Part shown: one piece after another, positions 34,601-41,221 of the stretch
How the letters are laid out: every line of letters starts with the position of its first letter
How positions within the stretch are numbered: the first letter of the stretch is position 1
Origin: Bathymodiolus brooksi
Lineage: Eukaryota; Mollusca; Bivalvia; Mytilida; Modiolidae
Assembly (NCBI GenBank): GCA_963680875.1
Contig: OY804590.1
Coordinates: 21,452,640 to 21,516,639, forward strand
DNA: 64,000 bases
Direction: 5' to 3'
Made by a program: the position numbers and the translations under genes
The notes under the pieces: model-generated
The model's database searches: none
What the model was told of the DNA's origin: nothing
The model's input: only the letters and a program-made list of their open reading frames with translations

Positions 34601-35420
34601 TCTACCACCTTAAGTTCCAACATCGTCACGATGTTAGCATATTTTATAGTCAATGAAACACATGCTCTCGCCACGAGTTACATCATATGAAAAAGCTGTA
34701 TTAAATTTTTTTCTTGTTATGTATAAAACTGGAATTATGTATTAACCTAATCCTGGTAATTTACCTTTGAATGTAAGGGCTTGACATCTGTATATCTCAA
34801 AACTAAAGGTACACACATGTATATTGAATTGCCAAGTGGATGTTCGGGATAAACGTTGGCTGTCGGCCAGTGTGGGCATGCAGAGATAATACTAGTTTCC
34901 GTTTATCTACACTGGACGAGGGGCAACAACCCAAATATTAGTTGGTAATATCTCTATATAGTAATTCTATCACTTGTCGTGTCTGTTAATACATATACCT
35001 ATAGATGTGGTCGAGTGGTCTAGGGCTCTGGACATAAGGCTAAGCGAATGGTGCTGCAGTGTATCAATGGTGTGGGTTCAAATCCCGTCGAGGGAAGAAC
35101 AAAAATTTGACAGCTGTAAAATCTAATTCTAACACTGTTTGGTTTAATTTTCAGACGTATATATATATATATATATATATTTTTATCTTTTTTTCTATGC
35201 ATTGTTTTAAATTTGGCAATTTTTGTGTGGAGATATTACAGATGTTAAGTACCTCATCAGCATTTTCCCACATAGAACAGTTTTGTTTATCATTAATTTT
35301 ATCTATTTTTAGGTACAATGTGACCTGTGTGATGAATGGTATCACACGATCTGTGTCGGCTGTCAATATGAACATGTAAAAGACAATAATATAGAATTCA
35401 GCTGTGGCTATTGTAATTGA
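7567..35420 (+). CDS. TCF19: TCF19 homologue, FHA and PHD finger chromatin protein, 8 coding exons
   Basis: Coding exons are 7567-7649, 15499-15685, 20563-20679, 23016-23638, 23974-24095, 29046-29276, 31453-31586 and 35313-35420. All introns are GT-AG, phases match throughout, and the total is 1605 nt, 534 residues plus stop. An N-terminal FHA domain (about 29-115: GRS 37-39, SRSH 56-59, N78, GTFIN 83-87) is followed by a long Ser/Lys/acidic linker with AT-hook-like RGRK patches. A C-terminal PHD finger has ligands C484, C489, C502, C505, H510, C513, C530 and C533, with aromatic W508. FHA plus terminal PHD with VQCDxCDxW(F/Y)H and CVGC is the TCF19 arrangement. Human TCF19 is about 345 aa, so the linker is enlarged. 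The vertebrate PHD reads H3K4me3 in the nucleus. Introns are inflated by tandem repeats to a 27.9-kb coding span. Confidence 0.92.
7650..8123. other. TCF19 intron 1, first part, no recognised feature
   Basis: AT-rich single-copy-looking sequence between the exon 1 donor and the first inverted-repeat element. Nothing else was seen. Confidence 0.4.
8134..9244. mobile_element. Mutator-like non-autonomous element 1, 10-bp target duplication
   Basis: The flanks carry the direct repeat CGTAAATACC at 8124-8133 and 9245-9254. Each end holds a ladder of a short motif, GACA-x-TTCGGCACC, in opposite orientation: about seven copies at 8145-8277 and about seven at 9120-9238. The interior is AT-rich with no coding frame. 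The 9-10 bp duplication and repeat-rich subterminal ends resemble Mutator-like elements; the superfamily is inferred. A sister copy lies at 56899-59385. The reading frames over the ladders are by-products of the repeat. Confidence 0.65.
9255..9656. other. TCF19 intron 1 segment without recognised feature
   Basis: AT-rich sequence between element 1 and the 28-bp array. Nothing supported. Confidence 0.4.
9657..10102. repeat. 28-bp minisatellite, about 16 copies
   Basis: The unit is CAGATCCAGTATTGATACGT plus ATGATACA. Copies differ by single bases (CC/CT in the second dinucleotide, GATACG/AATATG). The reading frame seen on the minus strand repeats every 28 residues (three units), as expected for a non-coding repeat. 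Confidence 0.9.
10103..10284. other. TCF19 intron 1 segment without recognised feature
   Basis: Short AT-rich stretch between the 28-bp array and repeat E. Nothing supported. Confidence 0.35.
10285..10480 (-). repeat. Dispersed repeat E, copy 1
   Basis: Reverse-orientation copy of a family seen again at 22500-22750 and 50812-51065. Shared landmarks, read on its own strand, are TTCATGACCTATCA, GGAACTGCTTCAGGAGCACC, CTCAATCTTTAGTTT and CCTTTGGTATCTT. The copy at 50812 sits inside a SINE, which shows the family is mobile. Confidence 0.65.
10560..10832 (-). repeat. SINE-C, reverse copy with tRNA-like head
   Basis: Read on the minus strand it has a tRNA-like head (box A TGGCTCAATGAGTTAG, box B GTGGGTTCGTGCCC), then a body with GTTTACCAGTTGC and GGTGGTTTTCTC, and a tail with GATATAGCTGAAAGTGGCATT. 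This tRNA-headed family occurs at least seven more times in the window. The head has been amplified into the adjoining 34-bp array. Confidence 0.75.
10801..10995. repeat. 34-bp minisatellite grown from a SINE-C head, about 5.7 copies
   Basis: The unit is CTACCTAACTCATTGAGCCA plus CCCGGGCCCTACAA. It is the reverse complement of the tRNA-like 5' head of the adjacent SINE-C, box A included, so the array arose by tandem duplication of that head. Confidence 0.88.
10996..12596. other. TCF19 intron 1 segment, mostly unassigned
   Basis: AT-rich DNA. At 11199-11350 a degenerate copy of the CAGTCAAACCTG MITE can be read (ACAGTCAAACCTGCTTTAGT, then CACCTCTATTGAGCAA). Nothing else is supported; the short open frames at 11857-12165 and 12335-12547 show no family resemblance. 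Confidence 0.4.
12597..15240. repeat. Dispersed repeat F ('TTATAAGGCCAC' family) carrying a 43-bp array
   Basis: The left arm (12597-12876) and right arm (15197-15240, ending TACTACTGTA) match a family also seen at 45180-45355 and 45655-45825. All hold CTCTTATAAGGCCAC or ACCACCAAATAAAGGCCACC and CTCAAGAGAGG, and end ACTACTGTA or similar. The 43-bp array has grown inside this copy. Confidence 0.6.
12877..15196. repeat. 43-bp minisatellite, about 54 copies
   Basis: The unit is TTAAGAGAGTCCGTCCCTAT plus TACATGTATTGTAAGGCCACTTC. Variation is confined to a few positions (CCG/CTG; CTATTAC/CTAGTAC; rare TGAAG; two copies with AGTCGTCCC lacking one base). The variants are interspersed in blocks, showing local homogenisation. 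It fills 2.3 kb of TCF19 intron 1. Confidence 0.95.
15241..15498. other. End of TCF19 intron 1
   Basis: AT-rich, with the polypyrimidine tract and acceptor TTTTATTTTGTAG ending at 15498. No other feature. Confidence 0.5.
15499..15685 (+). CDS. TCF19: TCF19 coding exon 2, FHA core
   Basis: Encodes most of the FHA domain: RFGRS, a DNDYYLDS loop, [10 protein letters not shown] and [12 protein letters not shown]. In FHA domains the Gly-Arg, Ser-x-x-His and Asn residues bind phosphothreonine, and all are present. The exon ends TAATGACATAAAG before donor GTAACT at 15686, and that junction is the seed of the following array. Confidence 0.93.
15673..19097. repeat. 59-61 bp array containing the exon 2 5' splice junction, about 57 copies
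   Basis: The unit is TTTAATGACATAAAGGTAAC plus AACTACAGTAGATCTAGAG plus (AGG)CCCCTCTTAAAGACCCCC. Its TAATGACATAAAGGTAA is identical to the last 13 exon 2 bases plus the donor GTAA, and the first unit overlaps the exon. Spacer variants (AGACC, AGAGGCCCC, CTCAAGACC) alternate in higher-order blocks with periods near 570 and 990 bp. In a minority of copies the donor G is A (ATAAAGATAAC), for example near 15987, 16557, 17187 and 18180. The open frames at 17381-17653 and 18374-18646 (minus) are repeat artefacts. Confidence 0.95.
19098..20009. other. TCF19 intron 2, segment without recognised feature
   Basis: AT-rich DNA with no repeat or gene that I can support. Confidence 0.4.
20010..20500 (-). 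repeat. SINE-C, reverse copy expanded internally
   Basis: On the minus strand the head includes GGTCGTGGTTGTATGGTAG and box-B-like TGAGTTTGAACC, and the tail ends in GTTGAAAGTGGCGTTCAACA. The body is interrupted by the 58-bp array at 20097-20386, which repeats the middle of the SINE. Confidence 0.75.
20097..20386. repeat. 58-bp minisatellite grown from the SINE-C body, 5 copies
   Basis: The unit is AGAAAACCACCGACCTGCCA plus TAAGTCACCGACAAACTTTA plus TCACATAATGTTGTATAG. The same text occurs once in other SINE-C copies (for example 20827-20885), so the array is an internal amplification. Copies are nearly identical. Confidence 0.9.
20563..20679 (+). CDS. TCF19: TCF19 coding exon 3, FHA end
   Basis: Thirty-nine codons in phase 0, from the acceptor TTTTTTAG to donor GTTAGT. 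It gives the last FHA strands ([12 protein letters not shown]) and the SEFEFV segment, which aligns with SEFYFM of vertebrate TCF19. The exon is flanked on both sides by reverse SINE-C copies. Confidence 0.9.
20745..20980 (-). repeat. SINE-C, reverse copy
   Basis: Has the same tail (GTTAAACACCATC on its own strand), body and GTGAGTTCGAATACC box-B-like head as the other SINE-C copies. It begins about 65 bases after TCF19 exon 3. Confidence 0.7.
20981..21397. other. TCF19 intron 3, segment without recognised feature
   Basis: AT-rich sequence between the SINE-C copy and the TA-flanked element. Nothing supported. Confidence 0.35.
21398..22261. mobile_element. 864-bp inverted-repeat element with TA duplication (Tc1/pogo-like MITE)
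   Basis: The ends read CAGTGCTCCCTCG and, inverted, CAGTGCTCCCTCGG. Both flanks are TA (21396-21397 and 22262-22263). Inner terminal parts share CGCCA-rich text. Ends starting CAGT with TA duplication are typical of Tc1/mariner/pogo elements. No transposase frame remains, so it is non-autonomous. Confidence 0.65.
22262..22499. other. TCF19 intron 3, segment without recognised feature
   Basis: AT-rich sequence between the TA-flanked element and repeat E. Nothing supported. Confidence 0.35.
22500..22750 (+). repeat. Dispersed repeat E, copy 2
   Basis: Begins TTCATGACTTATCACCGGGT and holds GGAACTGCTTAACCTTCCGG, AGCACCTGAGTTC and ACCCCTTTGGTATCTTT, matching the copies at 10285-10480 and 50812-51065. 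Confidence 0.65.
22751..23015. other. End of TCF19 intron 3
   Basis: T-rich DNA up to the acceptor GTTTTTATAG at 23015. No other feature. Confidence 0.4.
23016..23638 (+). CDS. TCF19: TCF19 coding exon 4, linker
   Basis: Opens FEKVPARF, matching the FQQVRV position of vertebrate TCF19. It then encodes a Ser/Pro/Lys-rich disordered linker with [11 protein letters not shown] repeats, an acidic EEEIEEEE run and basic NKRGRKKKS, an AT-hook-like patch. SP and TP sites are numerous, fitting phospho-regulation. It ends in phase 2 at donor GTAACT. Confidence 0.92.
23597..23733. repeat. 68-bp tandem duplication spanning the exon 4 donor
   Basis: The last 42 bases of exon 4 plus about 26 bases of intron (23597-23664) are repeated at 23665-23733. 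Shared text includes AACAATTTCT, CCAAACGACAGCCA and CTAACAG-AGGTA followed by TTGTATTAAAATTTATATAT. The second copy carries its own donor-like AGTAG/GTATAT at 23707. Using it would add 68 bases and meet TAA at once. Confidence 0.88.
23974..24095 (+). CDS. TCF19: TCF19 coding exon 5, with NAGNAG acceptor
   Basis: Encodes an acidic Ser-rich stretch ([14 protein letters not shown] ... [10 protein letters not shown]). The acceptor reads TTTCAGCAG, so splicing after either AG keeps the frame and adds or drops one Ser. Donor GTATGT at 24096, phase 1. Confidence 0.88.
24241..24986. repeat. 45-bp minisatellite, about 16.5 copies
   Basis: The unit is CTATTGAGTTTTAACCCTGC plus CCTCTCTTATAAGGTGTCTTCTCCC. 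Variants (ACACTG, CCCAG, CCAATTG) recur in an ordered pattern, suggesting a multi-unit duplication step. The CTCTTATAAGG core resembles dispersed repeat F. Confidence 0.92.
27507..27752 (+). repeat. SINE-C, forward copy
   Basis: Forward tRNA-like head (GTCATGATTGTATGGTAG; box B GTGAGTTCAAATCCC), a body with GTGATAAAGTTTGTCAGTAA and CACCAATAAAACTGACCGCC, and the tail GTTGAAAGTGGCATTATGTA. The tail runs directly into the 42-bp array. Confidence 0.8.
27752..28995. repeat. 42-bp minisatellite grown from the SINE-C tail, about 29 copies
   Basis: The unit is AGTGGCATTAAGTACCATAA plus ACCTAACCTAACCTTTGGTGGG, an extension of the SINE-C 3' tail. Since 42 is a multiple of three and the unit lacks stops in several frames, it gives long frames on both strands (for example 27942-28997 plus, 28295-28960 minus). 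These are not genes. Confidence 0.95.
29046..29276 (+). CDS. TCF19: TCF19 coding exon 6, basic and acidic linker
   Basis: Begins Lys-rich ([10 protein letters not shown]), continues with a Gly-Pro repeat and GRGRGRKAK, an AT-hook-like patch. It then has a run of Asp/Glu ([12 protein letters not shown]) and PPRKRKP, a possible nuclear localisation signal. Phase 1 at both ends; the donor is the weaker GTTTAT. Confidence 0.9.
29294..29475. mobile_element. Palindromic MITE 'CAGTCAAACCTG', copy in TCF19 intron 6
   Basis: The ends ACAGTCAAACATG and CAGGTTTGACTAT are inverted. Internal text includes AAAGGGCACCACTATATAAC and TGCCCTTTATATACAGG. The best copy (41040-41221) has TA flanks, so this is a Tc1/mariner-type MITE. 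It lies just after exon 6. Confidence 0.65.
29480..30235. repeat. Bivalve-type 'CTCACCTG' dispersed repeat
   Basis: Begins TAGCTCACCTGACCCAGCCC with AAAGGGTCATGTCGGG. It continues with phrases typical of the family (ACTACTGAGCCAATTTTATCC; TCATAAAACC; GATGGCAGCCATCTTG). Related text lies at 47390-47600 and 59810-60740. The function of this family is unknown to me; the boundaries are approximate. Confidence 0.55.
30372..30525. mobile_element. Rearranged CAGTCAAACCTG MITE fragment
   Basis: TAAACCTGTATGTAAAGGG, TATACAGGTTAAAATTATAT and AAGGCAGGTTTGACAGTA are pieces of the same MITE as at 29294 and 41040, in altered order. Confidence 0.5.
30805..30980 (+). repeat. SINE-B, tRNA-Leu/Ser-like head, copy 1
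   Basis: Box A GTAGTCGAGTGGTCTAGGGC and box B GTGGGTTCAAATCC are clear, followed by a short body (AAATTTGACAGCTCTAAAAT) and a TA-repeat tail. The second copy is at 35004. It is not a tRNA gene: the acceptor stem does not pair, and the same non-tRNA body follows both heads. Confidence 0.75.
31075..31428 (+). repeat. 5'-truncated SINE-A with a 33-bp target duplication
   Basis: The SINE body (31108-31395) starts at GGTCAAACCAAAGACTATAA and ends in the conserved tail GATATAGCTGAAATATTGCT with ACTCACTCA. The flanks 31075-31107 and 31396-31428 are the same 33 bp with two mismatches (TTTACAAACTT ... GACATTTATTATTAT). The right copy ends 24 bases before exon 7. Confidence 0.8.
31453..31586 (+). CDS. 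TCF19: TCF19 coding exon 7, first half of PHD finger
   Basis: Basic start (VKKKPRSRS), then the acidic WYEEEK and the first two zinc-binding Cys (CSAEQC, 484 and 489), ending KRVKW. Phase 0 at donor GTAATT. It is boxed in by two SINE-A insertions. Confidence 0.92.
31672..32040 (+). repeat. Full-length SINE-A with target duplication
   Basis: The tRNA-like head has box A TGGCGTAATGG and box B GGGTTTGAGCC. The body has GACTATAGAATTGGTATTTG and CAAAGCGGACCTCATCATCA; the tail is TATAGCTGAAAAATTGCTGA and ACTCTCTCAC. The direct repeat TTTACCATCT flanks it at 31662-31671 and 32041-32050, the mark of LINE-type retrotransposition. Confidence 0.88.
32051..32457. other. TCF19 intron 7, segment without recognised feature
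   Basis: AT-rich sequence between SINE-A and the 44-bp repeat. Nothing supported. Confidence 0.35.
32458..32596. repeat. 44-bp tandem repeat, 3 copies
   Basis: The unit is GGTAAATTAAATATTAACAT plus GTGACACTTCCTAGTACATACTAT. A separate exact 42-bp direct repeat (CCTAATTATATATTACTAAC ...) lies at 32669-32711 and 32786-32827. Confidence 0.85.
32843..34609. mobile_element. 1.77-kb inverted-repeat element flanked by TTAA
   Basis: The left end GGAGGTAGGCCTGGGGTA mirrors the right end GGTGGTAGACCTGGGTTA, each bordered by TTAA (32839-32842, 34610-34613). TTAA duplication is the piggyBac habit, but the ends are not the usual piggyBac CCC type, so the superfamily is open. No transposase is visible; the frame at 34038-34391 looks random. 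Confidence 0.55.
35004..35180 (+). repeat. SINE-B, copy 2
   Basis: Box A GTGGTCGAGTGGTCTAGGGC and box B GTGGGTTCAAATCC, with the same body and TA-repeat tail as 30805-30980. It lies 130 bases upstream of the last TCF19 exon. Confidence 0.75.
35313..35420 (+). CDS. TCF19: TCF19 coding exon 8, end of PHD finger
   Basis: Gives [17 protein letters not shown] and the last Cys pair FSCGYC, then TGA at 35418-35420. W508 corresponds to the aromatic residue that contacts methylated H3K4 in the vertebrate protein. The protein ends two residues after the PHD finger. Confidence 0.93.
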   Translation, partial: VQCDLCDEWYHTICVGCQYEHVKDNNIEFSCGYCN

Positions 35421-36240
35421 AGGGAGATAATCAACACCAGGGGGATATAACTGCCTTTCAAAGACTATGAAGATGTTAAATAGCTGTTTAGTTAATCATG
35501 AAATTGTCATTTCTTAATATTTTTCCAAGAATCATTTTCTCCATTTTTTTTCATTATAACCATTTTTTTATGGATTTGTTAATATTAATTATTTTTGAAT
35601 TTTGAAATTTAAAAATTGATGTGTGTACAAAACCATATAATTTTTTTTTCTCTAAAGTTGAATATAGGAAGAGTGGTAAAGCCATTCTTTATTTTGTTGT
35701 AAATTTACATTTGAATTTTAAAGTAGTCATTTTTTAATATGTGACTTGCATTTTATGTGAACATTTTTCCATTTTTTACAGAAAGTGAGATAATCCTCTT
35801 TTTATCATGCCTTTATTTTAAGAAATTCAAAATATGTAATTAAAAAATTCCTCATAAGGAATTAATTAAATAATCAAGAACAAATATATATCTCTAACTA
35901 TGAATTTAATATTTATTTTTCTATGATCTATAAATAGATTGACATTATGATCTATAAATAGACCGACATATTATATCTTTCACCTAGTGCTATCTATGTT
36001 AAACAAGACCTTTATGTTGTGAATTTAAAATTTATATAAATATACCGTAATATGTACATATTTTATAAAATTTACTTTGTAAAGATATTTGATGAAATGT
36101 TTTTTTAATTACACACGACTATAGATTTTGACCCTTGCTTAAATTAAATGAAAACTTATTTAAAAAAATTCATAATTAGCATTCCTTTATATACTATTTT
36201 CAGAGATTTGAGGTTACAAAAATACCAAATAAATTGTTGA
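35421..36240 (+). other. Probable TCF19 3' untranslated region
   Basis: AT-rich, without repeats of note. The first AATAAA that I place is at 36228-36233. The exact 3' end is not determinable here. Confidence 0.4.
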
Positions 36241-36516
36241 TGCAAATAATTGTATAAAGACCTTTATAGGGCAGAAAACCATGTATATTTAAATAATTAA
36301 TAGACTGAGCTTTATAACAAGGAACCAAAAAAATCAAAGATGAACTGGATAATGTTACAATGAATATTAAATTTTTAAAGAGAAAATAATGTGTGATAAT
36401 ATTGAAGAATGAAAACTTGAATTAAAGATTTGGTCAAATTATGTGATTTTACTGTCCAATTTTTCCTTTCAACACACTTTCGACAAAAAAATATTGTGTG
36501 AATACATTAATGTCTA

Positions 36517-36780
36517 ATGTTTCAATATTTCAAAATCGGTTGCCGACTTATTTGCTTCCAACAGTCTGATGAGAATTCTATCGTGAGAACGGTAAAAGAA
36601 ATAAAAAATTGTATTAAAATCGAATGGAAAGTCGGCCAGTGTGAACATGTGACTATTCGACTTGCCTGTGTCATAGATACAACATATTGGAAATTTGATG
36701 GAAAATCATATCATGTTATCATAACTGTAGAAAGATTGATGTCTGAATTTTCTTATTTTGTTCAGACATCTCCCAATTAA
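36517..36780 (+). other. Unassigned 87-codon open frame
   Basis: Runs from ATG 36517 to TAA 36778. Composition is protein-like (Cys, Trp, Ile, Val; WKVGQCEHVTIRLAC) in contrast to the surrounding AT-rich DNA, but I recognise no family. It could be an old gene fragment or chance. Confidence 0.25.
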
Positions 36781-37002
36781 AGGCAAAAATTATAATATTG
36801 GTGTGGGAAGGCATGGAAAATAAAATTTACTCTGTTGTGGAATGTCTTAGAAATGACTAAAAGAGCTGTATAGAGTAAGAAAATCATGCATGATGGGTAT
36901 AAGAATAAGTCGAGATTGACTTGGTTTCTACGAGTTTTAGATTTGATTTTAGAAGTATTTTGACGGTGTGATGTTTTTTCGTTTATTGACCTCCATACAA
37001 TT

Positions 37003-37306
37003 AATTCAGGAAAGCCCTAAGCTTGTAAGACCTGTAATTCAGGAAAGCCCTAAGCTTATAAGACCTGTAATTCAGGAAAGCCCTAAGCTTATAAGACCTG
37101 TAATTCAGGAAAGCCCTAAGCTTGTAAGACCTGTAATTCAGGAAAGCCCTAAGCTTATAAGACCTGTAATTCAGGAAAGCCCTAAGCTTATAAGACCTGT
37201 AATTCAGGAAAGCCCTAAGCTTATAAGACCTGTAATTCAGGAAAGCCCTAAGCTTATAAGACCTGTAATTCAGGAAAGCCCTAAGCTTGTAAGACCTGTA
37301 ATTCAC
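37003..37306. repeat. 33-bp minisatellite, 9 copies
   Basis: The unit is ATTCAGGAAAGCCCTAAGCT plus TATAAGACCTGTA, nearly perfect (TATAAG/TGTAAG). The period is a multiple of three, so both strands look open; no gene is implied. Confidence 0.93.
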
Positions 37307-38375
37307 ATCAGCAAAAAAAAATCCGGAACATTTTCTTACAAATTGTAAATATATGGATTAGTCATGTGATCTCTCAGGTTACCAACATCTGTGATTATTT
37401 GTTTATATTTCAATCTACTAATTACTTAATTTCTATTTTTAGATTGGAAAAACAAGTTTCTATTAAATTTTACAGATTTTCAAATTTAAATGTCAACTCA
37501 ATATTTTCCAGAGCTTTCAATATTTTTCAAGTCTACCAGTACTTCAGTATTTACAGGTGGTACTTTTTCTTAAAATTTGAACATTTTATATGAATATTTT
37601 ATTGTCTTTGAAATTAGGAGGTACCAATTACAATTTTAAGTGGGTAAAAGTACATGGTACTACTCCTTATTGAAAGGCCTGATTTAGCACATTTTTTTTT
37701 ATAATTTTCATTTTGTTTGAATTGCCCACACAAAATTTAACATATTTGGTTTAAATAAATCGACATTATGTTCAAACATTTTAACATTCAATTATATTAT
37801 TATTAAGAAGAGACTGTTCACACATGACAAAGTGAGAATCAGTTGATGAAATGAATTTTGTATACAAATTACTCCTGTTTTGACCCTTTAATTTTATTGC
37901 TCACAAAGACTTAAATTATAGGACTTTCCAATACTTTAACAGTGTATACCTGATGAAAGTAAATATCTATTTTTTTTTTCTATGTTTTGCAGTCTTCGAA
38001 ATCAGACTTTCAAATTTACTGGCCAGAAAACTTCAAAATTAGAATATTTATATAGATTCTATTGAAAAAATTTGGCAAAAGTCATTGGTCCGAATCAATT
38101 TTCACTGGCCATGGGCCACCGGACCACTGTTAAAGTCGATGACTGTTTTGCCTAACTAACTACTAACCCATTTTCATCAAGAATATCGGCAGAAACACGG
38201 GTATTTGTTTCTTTGGTCTAATAAAACAATATCAGGTTGCTATTAAACAATCCTATAAAATTTAACTTGACTGTGTGCTATATCCTTCATTAATTTGTTG
38301 TGTCTAACAAAACAGTTCAGTAAGTAATCAATTTTCCAATTTTTACCTTGAAATCTATACAACACTTGCAAGTAG

Positions 38376-38580
38376 ATTGGCCTGGATAGCTGAGTGGTAA
38401 AGGTCGTTTACCTTTATCCATCAACACGATGTTTCTCCTGGCACCTACACAAAGGCAGGAGTTTCACCAGTTAATTTGTTATGACTCAGGACTTGCCCCT
38501 CCACACAATTCTAGTAGTCACGATATAGCTGAATTTTTTCTGAAAGTAATGATAAACTCCAGTAACAATCAATCAATATG
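38376..38580 (+). repeat. SINE-D, tRNA-like head
   Basis: Box-A-like GGATAGCTGAGTGGTAAAGG, an unrelated body (GGCAGGAGTTTCACCAGTTA; GACTTGCCCC) and the same tail motif as SINE-A and SINE-C (CACGATATAGCTGAA). Shared tails with different heads suggest these SINEs use one partner LINE. Confidence 0.6.
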
Positions 38581-39287
38581 TTGGTAAATTACATAAAATA
38601 TATAATATATAGTAACTACTTGTGTTTTTTTAATTGGCTTTACGAAACTGTTTTGATCATCATCACAATATTCAAAGCTAACATATTAAATATTCTAATA
38701 GTTTTGTTTTTTGTACATACAGAGTTTAAAAATGTATAGATTGTCATATTTGGAACACATTGTCATTAATTAGTTGTAATATTTATAACACATTGTCAAT
38801 GTATGTCATTAAATAACTATAACATTTAGAACACATTGTCAATATAAGTCATAATATGTCATTAAATAGCTGTAATATTTATAGCACATTGTCAATGTAT
38901 GTCATCATATGTCATTAAATAGCTAGCATTGTAATTGCTGTACATAAATTTGCTATTAGACAGGCTTAGATCGTATTCCAAAAAAAAATTTGTGTAGTGG
39001 TTGTTCTATTAAAATATACATATGACCCGGGGATGTCACACTTTTTAAATCAATTCCACGGATGGTTGTCAAAAATATTTTTGCTGAGTGATAATGTAGA
39101 AGAAAAGATAAAATTGCTACTAGGGTCGGTCACCCTATTTTCAAAATGTTGTCCCTGGGTGCAATGCATGTTTAAAGGTGTGTTTACATGGTCACATTTC
39201 CCCTTCAAATTCACTTTGAACTTGTGCACCTGATTCAAACACAAATTTAATGTAAGCACGTTGTCAAACATGATTGATGGATCCATC

Positions 39288-39659
39288 AAATATTGGAAAC
39301 CACATCGGTGATGTAATGGTTAGCGTGCTCGCCTCGAGTGCGGTTCATCTTGGGTTTGAACCCGGTTGGGTCAAACCAAAGACTATAAGATTAGTATTTG
39401 TTGCTGCTCCACTAAACATGCAAGAAAGAGCAAAGACTGGTTGGCTCGAAATCAGGATAATGTGTCTTGAGTGGAGCGACATCCGCAGACTTTTGTTTCA
39501 GTGAGCTAGCATTATAAAAAATCCAAATAAGTGTGTTGGTCTAGTACAAGGCGGACCTCGTAATCATCTCATTGAAAATTAACCCATTCTCGCCATGATA
39601 GCTGAAAAATTGCTGAGTTGGCATTAAGCAACAATCACTCACTCACTCAAATATTGGAA
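39288..39659 (+). repeat. Full-length SINE-A with target duplication
   Basis: The SINE spans 39299-39648 and the direct repeat AAATATTGGAA flanks it at 39288-39298 and 39649-39659. Box A TGATGTAATGG and box B GGGTTTGAACC are clear; the tail matches 31672-32040. Confidence 0.88.
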
Positions 39660-39997
39660 GGAAGTTGTCAGGTCAAATTAGAAACAGGTAGACAGATATA
39701 GTTTGAATGAAAATTTTGATCATGTAATCACACCTTAAATGTAGCATCCCATAGATCAATGTTAGGGTTTTAAATTTTCATTTTTTTTGTAGAATTTGAT
39801 TAGCAATACAAAAATATTTCTTAGAAACTGTAAAATCGTTATAATTTGTATTATTGGTATGAATAGGCTTCCATTTCAGCATAGAACATGTTTGTCTTAG
39901 TTTGTCTCCTCCGTGTTTGTGATGATGGCTATATGAAGAGCAATAATTTTCACCAGTAATGCTAATGTGGTCCATCTATCTACAGAAATGTTTTCTT

Positions 39998-40130
39998 TTT
40001 GTCAGTGACTTGTGACAGGTCGGTGATTTTCTCTTGGTACTCCAGTTTCCTCCACCAATAAAACTGGCTGCCATGACATAACTGAAATATTGTTGAAAGT
40101 GGTGTTAAACACCATAACCCTAACCCTCTT
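39998..40130 (+). repeat. SINE-C, 5'-truncated copy
   Basis: Starts in the body (TTTGTCAGTGACTTGTGACA) and ends with the tail GTTGAAAGTGGTGTTAAACA. A shorter tail-only piece lies at about 40842-40893. Confidence 0.7.
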
Positions 40131-41037
40131 TTGTGAATCTATTCTAGGTACAGACCTGGTTTAAATTGAAAACTACAAATATTATATTATGATTACAAGG
40201 CCAGACTTGATCCTGCTTTCTCTTGTGTCGGCAGTTTACAAAAGGAAATTTTCAATGCTAATAATAATAAGGTTGTATAATGTCAAAAACTAGTACTAAA
40301 TGATTATTTTAAGGATCCATGTCATTACTGACCAGAAAAAAATGCTTTGGAAGGAGAGTTTAGCAAAAATTAAAAAAGGGGCCAAAATTCTTTGAAATTA
40401 TATAACTTCAGCTTTATGATAGATCACCCATTTTTCGTACAACTTCAAAAATATGGTTGTCATGCATGTATATGTATTTCTATAATAATTTTAAAAACAA
40501 AGATAGTTATATTGAAATGTAGGTACAATTTAAAAATTATGGTTCTGTTAAAATATTGTATTTAAACAAAGAATTCAAAAGGATAAAAAATGTCATGAAG
40601 TTTTGTTTCTGTTTTACAAATCAATATTAGTTATTTCTAATCATATTACAAAGCATGTCAACGTTAAATTTCGGTATTATAATTCTGACTGTTTTTTAAA
40701 GAAAGGCCATCAATGTGATTAGTTTTCCAAATTGATCAACTGGTGAAAAATAAGGTATTGAAAAGAGCACAAGGGACCAGATCGTTAAAATTTGCTTTGA
40801 AACATTGTGTTAAAAATCCGCTGGGAAATTCATTGACAACCTCCACGATATAGCTGAAATATTGTTGAAAGTGGCATTAAACACCATAAATCCATAATTT
40901 CATTGACAACATTATTGTGTCTACACTCTGTTTTTGTTATACTGATACTAATATGACTACGGTCCTATGATTATATACATGTATGCTCCGTAGACGTGAC
41001 CCATTATGGAATATGACTTTAGCTTTTGTCATTTATA

Positions 41038-41221
41038 CAGTTAAACCTGCTTTAGAGGGCACCTCTATATGACAAATCACTCTCTATAAAGGACAGTCTC
41101 ATTTTTCCCATTAATTAATGAATACTGCATATAATTTTAACCTGTATATAAAGGACAACTGCTTGTAAAGGCCACATTTTCAGGTTCCCTTGAGTGGCCT
41201 TTATATACAGATTTGACTGTA
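41038..41221. mobile_element. CAGTCAAACCTG MITE, best copy, TA duplication
   Basis: The ends TACAGTTAAACCTGC and CAGATTTGACTGTA are inverted, flanked by TA. The interior GGGCACCTCTATATGACAAA mirrors TTTATATACAG. It matches copies at 29294 and 52951. The Tc1/mariner assignment rests on the CAGT end and TA target. Confidence 0.7.

Noticed and set aside
36968..37348. 126-codon frame IQESPKLIRPV repeat and its antisense
   Set aside because: Artefact of the 33-bp array; both strands are equally open.
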